From Tepidamorphaceae bacterium (GTDB lineage: Bacteria > Pseudomonadota > Alphaproteobacteria > Rhizobiales > JAKSCL01): DNA of 64,000 nucleotides. The stretch spans positions 62,001 through 126,000 of the forward strand of contig JANQPO010000016.1 in NCBI GenBank assembly GCA_028289445.1, given 5' to 3'. Numbering within the stretch: the stretch's first letter is position 1; each line of letters begins with the position of its first letter. The notes below the pieces were generated by a model. That model was not told the DNA's origin. It saw only the letters and a list, made by a program, of their open reading frames with translations, and ran no database searches. The position numbers and the translations under genes were made by a program. Below are positions 46,722 to 61,624 of the stretch, piece after piece.

Positions 46722-48932
46722 TCACCGCTCGGCGACGAAAAACAAGGCTGAGAGCGGCGGAACGGTGATCGACACCGACTGGTCGAAGCCGTTGGCGGCA
46801 ACCGGCTCGGTATCGACACCGCCGAGATTGCCGCGTCCCGCGCCGCCATAGATGTCGGCATCCGTGTTGATCGCCTCGCGCCAATGACCGGATGCCGGCA
46901 CACCAAAGCGCCGTGCCGACCGCTCGATTGGCGTGAAATTGCAGACCACGAGCACGGGTGACGGATCATCGTTGCCATAGCGAATCCAAGCAAACACGGA
47001 TTCGTCGGCCGCATCGACCTCGACCCATTGGAACCCGTCGCTGCGCGCATCGCGCTGGTGCAGCGCCGGGTTGTCACGATAGAGCCGGTTGAGGTCGCCG
47101 ATGAGGCGCTGCATGCCGCCGTGCGGTGTCTGATCGGTCAAATGCCAGTCGAGCGCCGCATCGTGATTCCATTCGCGCCCTTGCGCGAACTCCGAGCCCA
47201 TGAACAGCAGCTTCTTGCCGGGATGCCCCCACATGAAGCCGTAATAGGCGCGCAGATTGGCGAAGGCATCGAAACCGTCCGCCGGCATCTTGCCCAGCAT
47301 CGACCGCTTGCCATGCACCACCTCGTCATGGCTGATCGGCAGCACGAAGTTCTCTGAAAACGCGTAGGCGATGCCGAACGTCATCTGGTTGTGGTGGTGT
47401 TGCCGATAGACGGGGTCTTTGGCGATGTAGGAGAGGGTATCGTTCATCCAACCCATGTTCCACTTGAAGCCGAAGCCGAGGCCGCCCGCCGACGTTGGCT
47501 GCGATACGCCCGGCCAGGCCGTCGATTCCTCGGCCACCGTCATGATGCCGGGCACATCGCCGTAGACCGTCTCGTTCATGCGCTTCAGGAAGTCGATCGC
47601 CTCCAGGTTCTCGCGGCCGCCATGCACATTCGGGATCCACTCTCCGGCCTTGCGCGAATAGTCGCGGTAAAGCATGGAGGCCACGGCATCGACGCGCAGG
47701 CCGTCCACATGGTGCGACTCCAGCCAGTAAAGCGCATTGGCGATCAAGAAGTTGGCGACCTCCCTTCGCCCGAAATTGTAGATCAACGTGTTCCAGTCGG
47801 GATGATAGCCCTCGCGCGGATCGGCGTGCTCGTAGAGCGGCGTACCGTCGAAGCGGCAGAGACCGTGACGGTCCGTCGGAAAGTGGCCGGGCACCCAATC
47901 GAGAATGAGACCGAGACCGGCCGCGTGGCAGGCGTCGACGAAGTCGCGAAACTCCGACGGTGTGCCGTGACGGATGGTCGGGGCATAAAGCCCAATCGGC
48001 TGGTAGCCCCAGGACCCGTCAAAGGGGTGCTCGGAAATGGGCAGCAATTCTAGATGGGTGAACCCCAGGTCGCTTGCATAGGGTACGAGCGTTTCGGCCA
48101 GTTCGCGATAGGACAACATGCGGTTGTCCTCGTCGGGCTTACGGCACCAGGAGCCCAGGTGAACCTCATAGATTGAGATCGGCGCGTCGACTGCGTTGCG
48201 CCGTTGCCGCTCGGCCATCCAGTCCTGGTCGCGCCACTGGTGATCGCGAAGATCGCGGACCACTGAGGCGGTTTGCGGCGGATGTTCGCCGCCGAAGCCG
48301 ACGGGATCGGATTTCAGCGGCAGGACATCGCCGTTCGCGACTTTGATCTCATATTTGTAGCGCTCGCCATCGCCCAGGCCCGGAACGAAAAGCTCCCAGA
48401 TACCGGTCGCACCGCGCCCGCGCATGACATGGCGTCGGCCGTCCCAGGTGTTGAAGTCGCCGACGACCGAGACCCGCTTGGCGTTGGGTGCCCAGACCGC
48501 GAAGTGCACGCCGTCGACGCCGCAATGGGTCACCGGATGGGCGCCCAGCGCCTCCCACAGATGACGGTGCGACCCCTCGGCCAGAAAATACTCGTCCTGA
48601 TCGCCAAGGACCGGTGGGAAGCGATAGGGGTCGTCGAACGTCCACGTATCATCGCCCCTGGTCGCGCGCAGATGATAGGGATCGTCGCGTCCGATATCCG
48701 CCGTCGACCCGCAAAACACGCCATCCACGACCGGATCGAGTCGGCAAAGCGTGGCGCCGGTCTCTTGGTCGACGGCTTCGATCGACTCGGCGCCTGGCAG
48801 GACAACGGCAATGCGTGTCTCCTTGCCGACGTCGTGTGGGCCGAGCACGGCAAACGGATCGCCATGGTCGCCTGCCGCCAAAGCCGCTGCGATGTCGGCT
48901 GCAAGGAGAGGCGGTGGTGCGGACCGGGCCAT
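46722..48932 (-). CDS. glgB: Glycogen branching enzyme
   Basis: A 736-residue GH13 enzyme that forms alpha-1,6 branches. The ATG at 48932 ([10 protein letters not shown]) is chosen; longer in-frame starts lie inside glgP. Order: N-terminal carbohydrate-binding modules (about 20-230), then the catalytic domain with [24 protein letters not shown], the nucleophile region [17 protein letters not shown], acid [11 protein letters not shown] and [12 protein letters not shown]. It starts 4 bases after the glgP stop and is the last gene of the glg operon. Confidence 0.97.
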   Translation of the reverse strand: MARSAPPPLLAADIAAALAAGDHGDPFAVLGPHDVGKETRIAVVLPGAESIEAVDQETGATLCRLDPVVDGVFCGSTADIGRDDPYHLRATRGDDTWTFDDPYRFPPVLGDQDEYFLAEGSHRHLWEALGAHPVTHCGVDGVHFAVWAPNAKRVSVVGDFNTWDGRRHVMRGRGATGIWELFVPGLGDGERYKYEIKVANGDVLPLKSDPVGFGGEHPPQTASVVRDLRDHQWRDQDWMAERQRRNAVDAPISIYEVHLGSWCRKPDEDNRMLSYRELAETLVPYASDLGFTHLELLPISEHPFDGSWGYQPIGLYAPTIRHGTPSEFRDFVDACHAAGLGLILDWVPGHFPTDRHGLCRFDGTPLYEHADPREGYHPDWNTLIYNFGRREVANFLIANALYWLESHHVDGLRVDAVASMLYRDYSRKAGEWIPNVHGGRENLEAIDFLKRMNETVYGDVPGIMTVAEESTAWPGVSQPTSAGGLGFGFKWNMGWMNDTLSYIAKDPVYRQHHHNQMTFGIAYAFSENFVLPISHDEVVHGKRSMLGKMPADGFDAFANLRAYYGFMWGHPGKKLLFMGSEFAQGREWNHDAALDWHLTDQTPHGGMQRLIGDLNRLYRDNPALHQRDARSDGFQWVEVDAADESVFAWIRYGNDDPSPVLVVCNFTPIERSARRFGVPASGHWREAINTDADIYGGAGRGNLGGVDTEPVAANGFDQSVSITVPPLSALFFVAER

Positions 48933-48936
48933 GATG

Positions 48937-51360
48937 TCAAAAGACCGGATCGACGTCCCAGACCTCGCGGGCATAGCCGCGGATCGTCCGGTCGGACGAG
49001 AAGTAGCCCATATGGGCGGTGTTGAGGATCGCGGAGCGCACCCAGGCGTCGCGATCGCGATAGGCGGCATCGATGGCGCGCTGCGCCTTCCAATAGGCGT
49101 CAAAATCGGCCGTCACCATGAACCAATCGTGGTCGTAGAGATTGCCGACGAGATGCTGGTATCGATGCGGGTCGTCCGGCGAGAACGCGCCTGATGCGAT
49201 CTGTCCAAGAACCGCGCTAAGGCGCTCGTTCGACTCAATGTTTTGACGCGGTTCGTGCCCGCCGGCGCGCAACGACGCCACCTCGTTCGCCTTCAGGCCG
49301 AAAATGAAGATGTTGTCGTCGCCGACATGGTCGCGGATCTCGACATTGGCGCCGTCGAGCGTGCCCAGCGTCAACGCGCCGTTCAGCGCGAATTTCATGT
49401 TGCCCGTCCCCGACGCTTCCATGCCGGCGGTCGAAATCTGCTCCGACAGATCGGCCGCGGGGATCAGAAGTTCGGCCATCGAGACGTTGTAGTTCGCCGG
49501 ATAAGCGACCGCGAGGCGACCCCGCATCGTCGGGTCGGCGTTGATGACGGCCGCGACGTCGTTGATCAGCCGCACGATGGCCTTCGCCATGTGATAGCCG
49601 GGCGCCGCTTTGCCGCCGAAAATCTTGACGCGCGGTGTCCAGTCAGCGTCCGGAGCGGCCTTGATGGCGTTGTAGAGCGCCACGGTCTCCAGGATGTTCA
49701 TCAGTTGGCGCTTGTATTCGTGGATGCGCTTGATCTGGTTGTCGAACATCGCTTCTGCATTGAGCGTCAGCCCGGTCGTCTGCGACAATGCCGCCACAAG
49801 CCGATCCTTGTTGGTCTGCTTGGCGGCATCGAAGCGTCGACGGAAATCCGCGTCATCGCCAAGAGGCGCCAATCGCTCAAGGTTCTCCAGATGATCGACC
49901 CAATTCTCGCCGATCGCGTCGGTGATCAGTTGACTGAGCGCTGGGTTGCACCCGTAGAGCCAGCGACGCGGGGTCACGCCGTTCGTCTGGTTGACGATCT
50001 TGTCCGGATGCAGGGTGTGCAGATCGCGAAATACCGTCTCTTTCATAAGCTCGGTATGAAGCGCCGAGACCCCATTGACCTTGTTGGCGGCGATGAAGGC
50101 GAGGTCGCCCATGCGCACCTGGTCGTGTTCGATGATTCTGACGCCGTCTGGCCGCTTTCGACCCGTTGCTTTCAACGACTTGATGTGAAAGTCGTCGATC
50201 CGTTCGATCAGCGCCATGTGGCGCGGCAAAACGTAGCGCATCAGGTCGACGGGCCACCGCTCCAGCGCTTCCGGCAAAAGCGTGTGGTTGGTGTAGTTCA
50301 GCGTCGCGCGGGCGATACCGAAGGCTTGGTCGAACGGCATGCCATGCTCGTCGAGCAGGATTCGGATCAATTCGGGCGCGGCGATCGCTGGGTGCGTATC
50401 GTTGAGCTGGATCGCGACCTTTTGTGGCAGAAGTCCGAGGTCGTCATGGGTCGCCAGGAACCGGCGCACCAGATCCCGCAGAGACGCGGCGGTAAAGAAG
50501 TACTCCTGCTTCAGCCGTAGTTCTTTGCCCGCCGGTGTCGTGTCATCCGGGTAGAGCACGCGCGATATCGTCTGCGCCAAGACCGCAGGGCGGGCGGCCC
50601 CCAGATAATCGCCGCGATTGAACGGCTCCAGGTCGAAGACCGTTGTCGGCTTTGCAGACCAAAGCCTCAGCGTATTGGCCCACCGGCCGCGCCAGCCCGG
50701 CACCGGCGTGTCATAGGCCGCTGCAACGACCGTCTCGCCAGGCTCCCATTTAGCCCGCCCGCCTTCGCCATCGTGGACAGTGCCACCGAATCCGATCGGA
50801 TAGGCCGATTCCCGGCGTTCGAACTCCCAAGGATGCACTTCGGTCAGCCAGTCCTCGGCAATTTCAACCTGCTCACCATCGCGGAACTGCTGTTTGAACA
50901 GGCCGTGCTCATAGCGGATGCCGTAGCCATAGGCCGCCACTCCGATGGTCGACAGGGAATCGAGGAAGCACGCTGCTAGTCGCCCAAGTCCGCCATTTCC
51001 AAGAGCGGCGTCCGGTTCGTCGACGACGACGGCTGTATAATCGACGCCGAGATCGGCAAGTGCGCTCCGCGCGATATCCTCAAGGCCCATGTTCGTCGTG
51101 GCGTCCGACAGGAGCCGACCGATCAGATACTCCATGGAAAGGTAGTAGACGCGCTTGCGATCCTCGGCGTAGACCCGCCGCGTCGTCTCGAACCAAGGGT
51201 CGACGATCCGGTCGCGGATGACCCGCGACAACGCCACCCGCCAATCCGCGATTTCAGCCGACCGTTCGTCCTTGCCGATCGTGTAGATCAGGTGACGACG
51301 GATGTCCTCACGCATGGCGTGCTGGTCGAAAGCGGGCCTGGCTGCCGCCTGTTCGTTCAT
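48937..51360 (-). CDS. glgP: Glycogen phosphorylase
   Basis: An 807-residue enzyme that releases glucose 1-phosphate from glycogen. The start [12 protein letters not shown] at 51360 has GGAG about 6 bases upstream. Family landmarks include [53 protein letters not shown] and the PLP-binding region with [20 protein letters not shown] (the PLP lysine lies in this segment). The protein is the usual length. It is the fifth gene of glgC-A-X-pgm-P-B. Confidence 0.97.
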   Translation of the reverse strand: MNEQAAARPAFDQHAMREDIRRHLIYTIGKDERSAEIADWRVALSRVIRDRIVDPWFETTRRVYAEDRKRVYYLSMEYLIGRLLSDATTNMGLEDIARSALADLGVDYTAVVVDEPDAALGNGGLGRLAACFLDSLSTIGVAAYGYGIRYEHGLFKQQFRDGEQVEIAEDWLTEVHPWEFERRESAYPIGFGGTVHDGEGGRAKWEPGETVVAAAYDTPVPGWRGRWANTLRLWSAKPTTVFDLEPFNRGDYLGAARPAVLAQTISRVLYPDDTTPAGKELRLKQEYFFTAASLRDLVRRFLATHDDLGLLPQKVAIQLNDTHPAIAAPELIRILLDEHGMPFDQAFGIARATLNYTNHTLLPEALERWPVDLMRYVLPRHMALIERIDDFHIKSLKATGRKRPDGVRIIEHDQVRMGDLAFIAANKVNGVSALHTELMKETVFRDLHTLHPDKIVNQTNGVTPRRWLYGCNPALSQLITDAIGENWVDHLENLERLAPLGDDADFRRRFDAAKQTNKDRLVAALSQTTGLTLNAEAMFDNQIKRIHEYKRQLMNILETVALYNAIKAAPDADWTPRVKIFGGKAAPGYHMAKAIVRLINDVAAVINADPTMRGRLAVAYPANYNVSMAELLIPAADLSEQISTAGMEASGTGNMKFALNGALTLGTLDGANVEIRDHVGDDNIFIFGLKANEVASLRAGGHEPRQNIESNERLSAVLGQIASGAFSPDDPHRYQHLVGNLYDHDWFMVTADFDAYWKAQRAIDAAYRDRDAWVRSAILNTAHMGYFSSDRTIRGYAREVWDVDPVF

Positions 51361-51472
51361 GGGTACTCCACAAAGGGGTCGAGATTCGAGCGGGCGCAAT
51401 AGATCACAGGAAGGGTGACTTGTCGCGCCGCGGTCGAGATTTATCCAAGGTCACTCGCCGAGAGTCCGACCC

Positions 51473-55158
<3,686 letters not shown>

Positions 55159-55159
55159 G

Positions 55160-56596
55160 TCAGCTTGGATCGACCAAGGACCGATAGAGGTCAATATACT
55201 TTTGGGCCGAAATATCCCAGCCCACAGGCTGTTTCATCGCTCGGCGCATGGTCGCCCGCCAGGCACTCTTGTCGCGATAGAACGCTACCGCGCGTTCGAT
55301 TGCGTCGCCGAAGGCCTCCGCCGTGACCGGCGAGAACTGGAACCCGTTGCCGCATTCAGCAGCCAGGGCGGCTTCGTTGAGATCGATCACCGTGTCGGCC
55401 AGGCCTCCAGTGCGCGCGACGATCGGTAGCGTGCCATAGCGCAGTCCGTAAAGCTGGGTGAGGCCGCAGGGCTCGAAACGCGAGGGGATGAGGATCGCGT
55501 CGGCGCCGGCCTGCATGAGATGCGAGAGGTCCTCGTCATACCCGATCTCGACAGCGATTTTGGTGGGTGCGGCACTTGCTGTCTGCCGCAACACCTTTTC
55601 CAAGGTCGCGTCGCCGGATCCAAGCACCACCAGACGACCGCCGGCGGCGATCAGACGCGGGAGCGCCGAGACGAGTAGGTCGATACCCTTTTGCTCGCTC
55701 AGGCGGCTGACCACGCAAAACAGCGGGTCGTCCGGTGCGTGAGGCAGGCCGAAGCGGTCCTCCAGCGCCCGCTTGTTTTTCGCCTTGCCGACAACCCGGC
55801 GTGCCGAGTAGGGCAGGGCGATGGCGCGATCTGCGGCTGGGTCCCAAACGTCCAGATCGATGCCGTTCAGAATTCCACTGACATCGGCGCGGCGATGCTG
55901 CAAGACGCCCTCAAGACCGAACCCGAACTCCGGCGTCATGATCTCGCCTGCATAGGTCGGGCTGACTGTGGTGATCCGATCGGCAAAACTGAGCGCTGCT
56001 TTGAGAAAGCTGACACCGCCGTGATACTCATAGCCCGTCAGTGTAAAGCCGTCGGGCGGCAGGTCGAGCGGCGCGACGTCCTCAGGCGCAAACACGCCTT
56101 GGAACGCGATGTTATGGATGGTCGCGATCGTTGCGGGACCCGCTTCGCCCGCGAGCAGTACCGGAACCAGGCCGGCCTGCCAGTCATGGACGTGGACGAT
56201 GTCCGGCCGCCATCCGCCGAGCTGTCCAAGCGACAGGTCCGTCGCCATGCGGCAAAGCGCACCGAAGCGTTGCCAGTTGTCGGGCCAGTCGCTGCCGTCC
56301 GGGCCCATATAGGGATTGCCCTTGCGATCGAAGTAGGCGGGCGCAGCAACAGCATAAAGCGACTGCCCATCCGCTTTGCCGGCAATCAGCTCTGCCGGCT
56401 CGCCGACCAGGTCGTCGGTGCGCCAGACGACATTGCGCCGTTCGATCGCGTCCAAGACGGCCGAATACCCCGGCAACATGATCCGCACATCGACATTCTT
56501 CGCCCGCAGTGCTTTCGGCAGCGACGAGACGACGTCGGCTAGTCCACCTGTTTTGACGAAAGGTGCGCACTCTGACGCAACGAAGAGAACTTTCAA
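55160..56596 (-). CDS. glgA: Glycogen synthase (ADP-glucose type)
   Basis: A 478-residue GT5 glycosyltransferase that elongates glycogen from ADP-glucose. The N-terminal substrate motif is KTGGLADVVSSLPKAL with the KxGGL lysine at residue 16. Others are HVHDWQAGLVPVLL and C-terminal PSRFEPCGLTQLYGLRYGT. It begins 3 bases after the glgC stop, so the two are coupled. The stop overlaps the glgX start region. Confidence 0.97.
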   Translation of the reverse strand: MKVLFVASECAPFVKTGGLADVVSSLPKALRAKNVDVRIMLPGYSAVLDAIERRNVVWRTDDLVGEPAELIAGKADGQSLYAVAAPAYFDRKGNPYMGPDGSDWPDNWQRFGALCRMATDLSLGQLGGWRPDIVHVHDWQAGLVPVLLAGEAGPATIATIHNIAFQGVFAPEDVAPLDLPPDGFTLTGYEYHGGVSFLKAALSFADRITTVSPTYAGEIMTPEFGFGLEGVLQHRRADVSGILNGIDLDVWDPAADRAIALPYSARRVVGKAKNKRALEDRFGLPHAPDDPLFCVVSRLSEQKGIDLLVSALPRLIAAGGRLVVLGSGDATLEKVLRQTASAAPTKIAVEIGYDEDLSHLMQAGADAILIPSRFEPCGLTQLYGLRYGTLPIVARTGGLADTVIDLNEAALAAECGNGFQFSPVTAEAFGDAIERAVAFYRDKSAWRATMRRAMKQPVGWDISAQKYIDLYRSLVDPS

Positions 56597-56599
56597 GCC

Positions 56600-57868
56600 T
56601 TACTGCTCCATGGCGTCGAGCATATCTTGGGTGATCAGCGTGACGCCCTCATCGGTCACGCGAAAATGGCGGGCGTCCTCCTTCGGATCCTCGCCAACAA
56701 CCAATCCTTCGGGAATGACGACGCCGCGATCGATGACGACATTGGTCAGGCGTGCATGACGTTTGATCTCAACGCGCGGCAGCGCGACCACGCCGTTCAA
56801 AGAACTGTAGGAGTGACAGCGCACGGCGGAAAACAGCAAGCTGCGAATGACATCGGCGCCGGACACGATACAAGCGCCCGAGACAAGCGACGACACCGCC
56901 TGGCCACGCCGGCCTTCCTCGTCGTGGATAAATTTTGCGGGCGGCAGGATTTCCGAATAGGTCCAGATCGGCCAGAGGTCGTCATAAAGGTCGAGCGCCG
57001 GCTCGAAATCAGTGAGATCGATATTGGCCTGCCAGAAGGCGTCGACCGTGCCGACATCACGCCAATAAGGCTCGCGCTCAAGCCCAGTCTGCACGCAGGA
57101 ATCGCTGAACTTGTGGGCGATGGCTTTGCCGTTCTTGACGATATCCGGAATGATGTTCTTGCCGAAGTCGTGCTCAGAGTTGGTATCCTCGGCGTCGCGC
57201 TTCAGGTGATCGAGCAATGCTTTCGTGTGGAACACATAGATGCCCATGCTGGCGAGTGCGATATCCGGATTGCCAGGCATCGCGGGTGGATCGGCGGGTT
57301 TCTCAATAAAATCGATGATCCGGCTGGTCTCGTCGATGTGCATGACGCCGAAGCCGGTGGCCTCCATGCGCGGAACCTCGATGCAGCCAACGGTAACATC
57401 GGCCCCGGTCTCGACATGCTGGCGCAGCATCTTTTCGTAGTCCATCTTGTAGATGTGATCGCCGGCCAGAATGATCATGAATTCCGGGTCGTAGCTCTCG
57501 ATGATGTCGATGTTCTGGGTCACCGCGTCGGCGGTTCCCAGATACCATTGCCCTTCGTCGACACGTTGAGAGGCTGGCAGGATGTCCAGCATCTCGCGGC
57601 GTTCGGCGCGAAAGAAATTCCAGCCGCGCTGCAAATGACGGATGAGGCTGTGGGCCTTGTATTGGGTCGCAACGCAAATCCGGCGAATGCCCGAGTTGAC
57701 CGCATTGGAAAGCGCGAAATCGATGATCCGGCTCTTGCCGCCGAAGTAGACGGCCGGCTTCGCGCGCCTATCGGTCAGTTCCTTCAGTCGGCTTCCGCGC
57801 CCCCCGGCCAACACAAAAGCCATGGCATCACGGCTGAGATTGCTCGAACCACCATTCGTTTGTGTCAT
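56600..57868 (-). CDS. glgC: Glucose-1-phosphate adenylyltransferase
   Basis: A 422-residue enzyme that makes ADP-glucose from glucose 1-phosphate and ATP and commits carbon to glycogen. It is the first gene of the operon. Markers are [33 protein letters not shown] across the N-terminal pyrophosphorylase region, [11 protein letters not shown] and the C-terminal left-handed beta-helix ending VVGEDP. The conserved allosteric N-terminal basic residues are present. The promoter should lie in the 176 bases shared with the divergent small secreted protein; no clear operator is visible. Confidence 0.98.
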   Translation of the reverse strand: MTQTNGGSSNLSRDAMAFVLAGGRGSRLKELTDRRAKPAVYFGGKSRIIDFALSNAVNSGIRRICVATQYKAHSLIRHLQRGWNFFRAERREMLDILPASQRVDEGQWYLGTADAVTQNIDIIESYDPEFMIILAGDHIYKMDYEKMLRQHVETGADVTVGCIEVPRMEATGFGVMHIDETSRIIDFIEKPADPPAMPGNPDIALASMGIYVFHTKALLDHLKRDAEDTNSEHDFGKNIIPDIVKNGKAIAHKFSDSCVQTGLEREPYWRDVGTVDAFWQANIDLTDFEPALDLYDDLWPIWTYSEILPPAKFIHDEEGRRGQAVSSLVSGACIVSGADVIRSLLFSAVRCHSYSSLNGVVALPRVEIKRHARLTNVVIDRGVVIPEGLVVGEDPKEDARHFRVTDEGVTLITQDMLDAMEQ

Positions 57869-58044
57869 GGCACGTCTCCCCGACTTTCACCCCGACCACA
57901 GCAAAGCATCATTGCACGCCAATGCCAAAGCGAAATGCCCACCGCCGGATCAGGCAAATGTGTTCACGGGTGCATTGACCCTTAAACGGGGTCCGCCATA
58001 TGCCCCGTCAGGACTGACGAATGACCCGCTTGAGGAGGCCTCTC

Positions 58045-58386
58045 ATGCCACGAACTGCGATGAAACTTTCAATCTTGTCTTGGGGTGGAGTGATTGCCTG
58101 CGTTGCCTGGATCGCCCTTTCATCTGTGCCGGCGGCCGCTCAGTCGGGAAGCCCGAATGAAGGTGCGTGCGGTCAGATGCGCAGCATCTATGGTGCCCAG
58201 AGCCTGTGGCACGGCAAATTGGTAGGTCAGGACTTCACGGTTCGCTCCGGCGGCTCCGGCACGACACGAACACTCAATCGGACGCGATGCTTTACCACGG
58301 CTGGCGCGTGCCAAGCCTGGCTGAACGAGCTTGCGAAGCGGCGGCAAAATGTGACCTACGCCGCCTGCAAGAAAGGCCGTTTCTAA
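58045..58386 (+). CDS. Small secreted cysteine-containing protein
   Basis: A 113-residue protein. The ATG at 58045 has GAGGAGG 6 bases upstream. A signal peptide (hydrophobic run about 9-30, cleavage near PAAAQS) leaves a mature part of about 80 residues with four cysteines: in EGACGQ, TRCFTTAGACQ and YAACKK. The cysteines could form two disulfides. It is a conserved-looking alphaproteobacterial secreted protein, but I cannot name its function. It is divergent from glgC. Confidence 0.75.
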   Translation: MPRTAMKLSILSWGGVIACVAWIALSSVPAAAQSGSPNEGACGQMRSIYGAQSLWHGKLVGQDFTVRSGGSGTTRTLNRTRCFTTAGACQAWLNELAKRRQNVTYAACKKGRF

Positions 58387-58545
58387 AGAAAGAATAAGCG
58401 CCGGCCGGCAAATCTGACGCGCCGTTACAGCCTGGGCAGCGGCGCGTCCCCTTGAAACCCGGCCACTGCAGCAAAACCGCCTTGCCAGCGAAACCACAAT
58501 CCTGCGACATGCACATTCAACGTCGGCGCGGGAGTGGGTTGGCAA

Positions 58546-59754
58546 ATGAAAATCAGCGATATCGAGACCTTCGTGGTCGGCAATCCACCGCCGTCCTTCG
58601 GCGGGCGCTACTTCATCTTCGTCAAGCTGACGACCGACAACGGCATCGTCGGCTATGGCGAGATTTATGCCGCAACGTTTTCGCCCGACGTTATCGCCCA
58701 AATGGCGCGTGATACGGCGGAGCGCCACGTAATTGGGTCGGATCCCTTCCGCATCGAGGCACTGTTCCGCGCCGTTTACGGCACCGGTTTCAGTCATCGG
58801 CCCGATGTCTCCCTGATGGGCGTCTTTTCGGGCATCGAGATGGCGCTGTGGGACATTATCGGAAAGGCGCTCGACAAACCGGCCTATGCGCTCTTGGGCG
58901 GCAAGGTGCACGACCGACTGCGCAGCTACACCTACATCTACCCCCGATCGGGAAGCGTCTATCAAGCTGACGACGATCCAAACAATCCTTATGTCAATCC
59001 CGATCTTTCGGCTGAATATGCCGCCGATTTGGTCGCCGAGGGCTTCACGGCGATAAAGTTCGATCCGGCCGGCCCATACACGGTCTATGACGGCCGTCAG
59101 CCGTCCCTGGAAGACATCGAGCGGTCTGTCCTTTTCGTGAAGAAGGTTCGTGAAGCCGTTGGCAGCAAAGCAGATATTCTGTTTGGAACCCACGGGCAGT
59201 TCACGGCATCCGGCGCCATCCGTCTGGCGCGGCAGCTGGAGCCCTTCGATCCGCTCTGGTTCGAGGAACCGTTGCCGCCGGACAACGCCGCCGAAATGGC
59301 CAAGGTGGCGCGACAGACCTCGATCCCGATCGCGACCGGCGAACGCCTGACGACGAAGGCGGAATTCGCACGGCTCCTGGAGGCCGGTTCAGCCTCGATC
59401 CTGCAACCTAATCTGGGCCGCGCCGGGGGTATCCTGGAAGGCAAGAAGATCGCGGCTCTGGCCGAAACCCGGCACGCGCTGATCGCGCCGCATCTTTATT
59501 GCGGGCCGCTTGTCGCGGCAGCCAACATTCAGCTTGCGACATGCTCCCCCAACTTTTTGATTCTTGAGAGCATTGAGAAGATGGACGGGTTCCACGGCCA
59601 ACTCTTGAAAACACCGCTCCGCTGGGAGGACGGCGCGATCATTCCGCCCGAAGCACCGGGGCTGGGTGTCGAACTCGACGAGGAGGTGGCCCGGGCCCAC
59701 CCCTATGACGGCAAGGACCTCCACCTGGCGATGCTTGAAACGCCGATCTCCTGA
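58546..59754 (+). CDS. Enolase-superfamily dehydratase/racemase (mandelate racemase type)
   Basis: A 402-residue two-domain enzyme. The ATG at 58546 begins MKISDIETFVVG, the usual N terminus; GTG at 58534 is an alternative. The C-terminal barrel has IKFDPAG at about 170 (base region), GTHGQ at about 214-218, metal ligand Glu240/Glu241 in WFEEP, Glu266 in ATGERL and the catalytic His316 in APHLYCG. These fit acid-sugar dehydratases of the galactonate/gluconate dehydratase group. The usual Asp metal ligand is not present at the GTHGQ position. The substrate is unknown, and genes nearby suggest a sugar acid. Confidence 0.87.
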   Translation: MKISDIETFVVGNPPPSFGGRYFIFVKLTTDNGIVGYGEIYAATFSPDVIAQMARDTAERHVIGSDPFRIEALFRAVYGTGFSHRPDVSLMGVFSGIEMALWDIIGKALDKPAYALLGGKVHDRLRSYTYIYPRSGSVYQADDDPNNPYVNPDLSAEYAADLVAEGFTAIKFDPAGPYTVYDGRQPSLEDIERSVLFVKKVREAVGSKADILFGTHGQFTASGAIRLARQLEPFDPLWFEEPLPPDNAAEMAKVARQTSIPIATGERLTTKAEFARLLEAGSASILQPNLGRAGGILEGKKIAALAETRHALIAPHLYCGPLVAAANIQLATCSPNFLILESIEKMDGFHGQLLKTPLRWEDGAIIPPEAPGLGVELDEEVARAHPYDGKDLHLAMLETPIS

Positions 59755-59815
59755 TTTGCGCCCAGAGGCGCGAATCCCCATATTTGCATCAAATCCAGCA
59801 GGAAAGGACGCCATC

Positions 59816-60118
59816 ATGACCATGATCGACCGCGTTCGCGATGAGCCGGGCTATTTCGAACTGGCCCGCAGCATCTTCACCGGCAAGCTCGGCTGGGTGA
59901 GCTGGACTATCTACATCACGCAGATCGTGCTCTTCATCGCCGGCGTTTATGCCGCCTGGCAGTTCTTCGGCGCGACCGAGGTGTTGCCGGCGATCAAGTG
60001 GGGTTTCTCCGCCTCGGTACTCCTGCTCTATGCGCTGATCATGAAGACGGCGCTTGGGCCGATGATGTTGACCAATCGCATCTTGAAGGTGCTGGAACGC
60101 TCCGAGCGCGCCGACTAG
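59816..60118 (+). CDS. Small membrane protein (DUF6768-like)
   Basis: A 100-residue protein with two hydrophobic helices (ITQIVLFIAGVYAAW and WGFSASVLLLYALIM) after an amphipathic start with EPGYFELARSIFTGKLGW. It resembles small DUF6768-type proteins, which are usually paired with sigma factors or other genes of unknown role. The name is from memory. The ATG at 59816 has AAGGA 9 bases upstream. The stop overlaps the convergent SMP-30 gene by 4 bases. Confidence 0.6.
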   Translation: MTMIDRVRDEPGYFELARSIFTGKLGWVSWTIYITQIVLFIAGVYAAWQFFGATEVLPAIKWGFSASVLLLYALIMKTALGPMMLTNRILKVLERSERAD

Positions 60119-61038
60119 CCCAGCGTGCAGCCGTTGATCGCCAGATAGGCGGAGTATAGCGACGTCGTTCCGCAGATGAACAGGCGGTTCCGTTTCGGCC
60201 CGCCGAAGGTGACGTTCGCCACGAACTCGGGGATCGTGATCTTTCCGATCAGTGTGCCGTCTGGATCGATGCAGTGGACGCCGTCGGCGGCGCTTGACCA
60301 GATGCGACCGTCTCGGTCGAGGCGGAACCCGTCGAACAAGCCGTTGGTGCAGGTCGCGAACACGTCGCCCCCGGACAGCGAGCCGTCGGCACCGACGGTG
60401 AAGCAGCGGATATGGCGCGGCCCGTCCGGATCGTGCGAGGCGCCGGTATCGGCGATGTAAAGCAAAGACTCATCGGGCGAGAAAGCAAGCCCGTTCGGCT
60501 TGTCGAAGTCGTCCGCGACTTTCTTGATCTCGCCCGATGGATCGACCCGGAAGACGTAACAGCCTTTCTGCTCCATCTCTGCCTGGTCGCCTTCGTAGTC
60601 GGTCAAAATCCCGTAGGAGGGGTCGGTGAACCAGATCGAACCGTCTGATTTGACCACGACATCATTGGGTGAATTGAGCCGCTTTCCCTCGAATTGATCG
60701 GCGATGACGGTGATCGATCCATCGTGCTCGGTGCGCGTCACGCGCCGCGACTGGTGTTCGCAGGTGACGAGCCGACCCTCGCCGTCGACGGTATTGCCGT
60801 TGGAATTGTTGGAGGGTGCGCGAAAGACCGAAACATTATTGCCGGCCTCGTCATAGCGCATCATGCGGTTGTTCGGGATATCCGACCAGATCAGATAACG
60901 CCCGGCCGCGAACCACGCCGGACCCTCCGACCAACGGGCGCCGGTCCACAATCGCTCGACCCGCGCATGACCGATGAAACAGGCGGAAAATCGAGGGTCC
61001 AAGACCTCGAACCGGGTGCCTTCGACTTCCCCGAACAT
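60115..61038 (-). CDS. SMP-30/gluconolactonase-family lactonase
   Basis: A 307-residue beta-propeller protein that hydrolyses sugar lactones or a related ester. Metal-ligand motifs are SPNDVVVKSDGSIWFTD (Asn and Asp) and the first-strand Glu in WSEGPAWF; a later Asp lies in KPNGLAFSPDESLLYIAD. It lies between the enolase-superfamily enzyme and the cupin, which supports a sugar-acid pathway, but the lactone substrate cannot be read. It is convergent with the small membrane protein gene and divergent from the cupin gene. Confidence 0.88.
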   Translation of the reverse strand: MFGEVEGTRFEVLDPRFSACFIGHARVERLWTGARWSEGPAWFAAGRYLIWSDIPNNRMMRYDEAGNNVSVFRAPSNNSNGNTVDGEGRLVTCEHQSRRVTRTEHDGSITVIADQFEGKRLNSPNDVVVKSDGSIWFTDPSYGILTDYEGDQAEMEQKGCYVFRVDPSGEIKKVADDFDKPNGLAFSPDESLLYIADTGASHDPDGPRHIRCFTVGADGSLSGGDVFATCTNGLFDGFRLDRDGRIWSSAADGVHCIDPDGTLIGKITIPEFVANVTFGGPKRNRLFICGTTSLYSAYLAINGCTLG

Positions 61039-61168
61039 GCTCGCCTCCCGTGCTGCGCAGCGCGCTTTATCGCGAACGCGCGGCGCCGGCGCAAGGTTGA
61101 GGCTTTCGCGGCGCCGTTATCCCGGTTTAGGCTGGCGTCCATCAATGACCGCACCGGAGGGAGTGACC

Positions 61169-61618
61169 ATGGGCGACTTGGCGAAGGGCATCACGCAAAA
61201 CGGCACCGGACAGGACAACAAGGTCTGGAACATTCTAGGCCAGGTCTATTATCCGAAAGCCTGCTGCGACACGACGTTCGCGTTCGAAACCAACAGCGAG
61301 CCCGGCCAGTTCGTGCCCGTCCACGTCCATCCGACACAGGACGAGTTCATCCTCGTTCAAGAGGGTGTTCTGGACCTCAAATTGGATGGTGAATGGACGC
61401 AGGCCGGCCCGGGTGATCTTGTGAGAATGCCACGCGGCATTCCGCACGGCTATTTCAACAAGTCGGACAAGCCGGCGCGGGCGCTCTTTTGGGTCTCGCC
61501 CTCAAGGAAACTCGAAGCGCTATTCGATGCCCTCCACAATTTGGAAGACGTGGAAGAAGTGGTGCGCCTATCGACTGAGCATGAGGTCGATTTCCTGCCA
61601 CCGGACGCTAACGAGTAG
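61169..61618 (+). CDS. Cupin-domain protein
   Basis: A 149-residue single-domain cupin. The ATG at 61169 has GGAGGGAG 5 bases upstream. Metal-site motifs are PVHVHPTQDEFILVQEG with two histidines and a glutamate, and GIPHGYFNKSD with a later histidine. Members include small dioxygenases, isomerases and sugar-binding proteins. Its position next to the SMP-30 gene suggests a metabolic role. It converges with the ThDP-enzyme gene, 6 bases apart. Confidence 0.85.
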   Translation: MGDLAKGITQNGTGQDNKVWNILGQVYYPKACCDTTFAFETNSEPGQFVPVHVHPTQDEFILVQEGVLDLKLDGEWTQAGPGDLVRMPRGIPHGYFNKSDKPARALFWVSPSRKLEALFDALHNLEDVEEVVRLSTEHEVDFLPPDANE

Positions 61619-61624
61619 AAGTTC

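Noticed and set aside
57970..58005. TTGACC with a downstream CATATG as a promoter for the small secreted protein
   Set aside because: The -10 match is poor and the CGGGG/CCCCG dyad is probably a composition effect; not strong enough to list.
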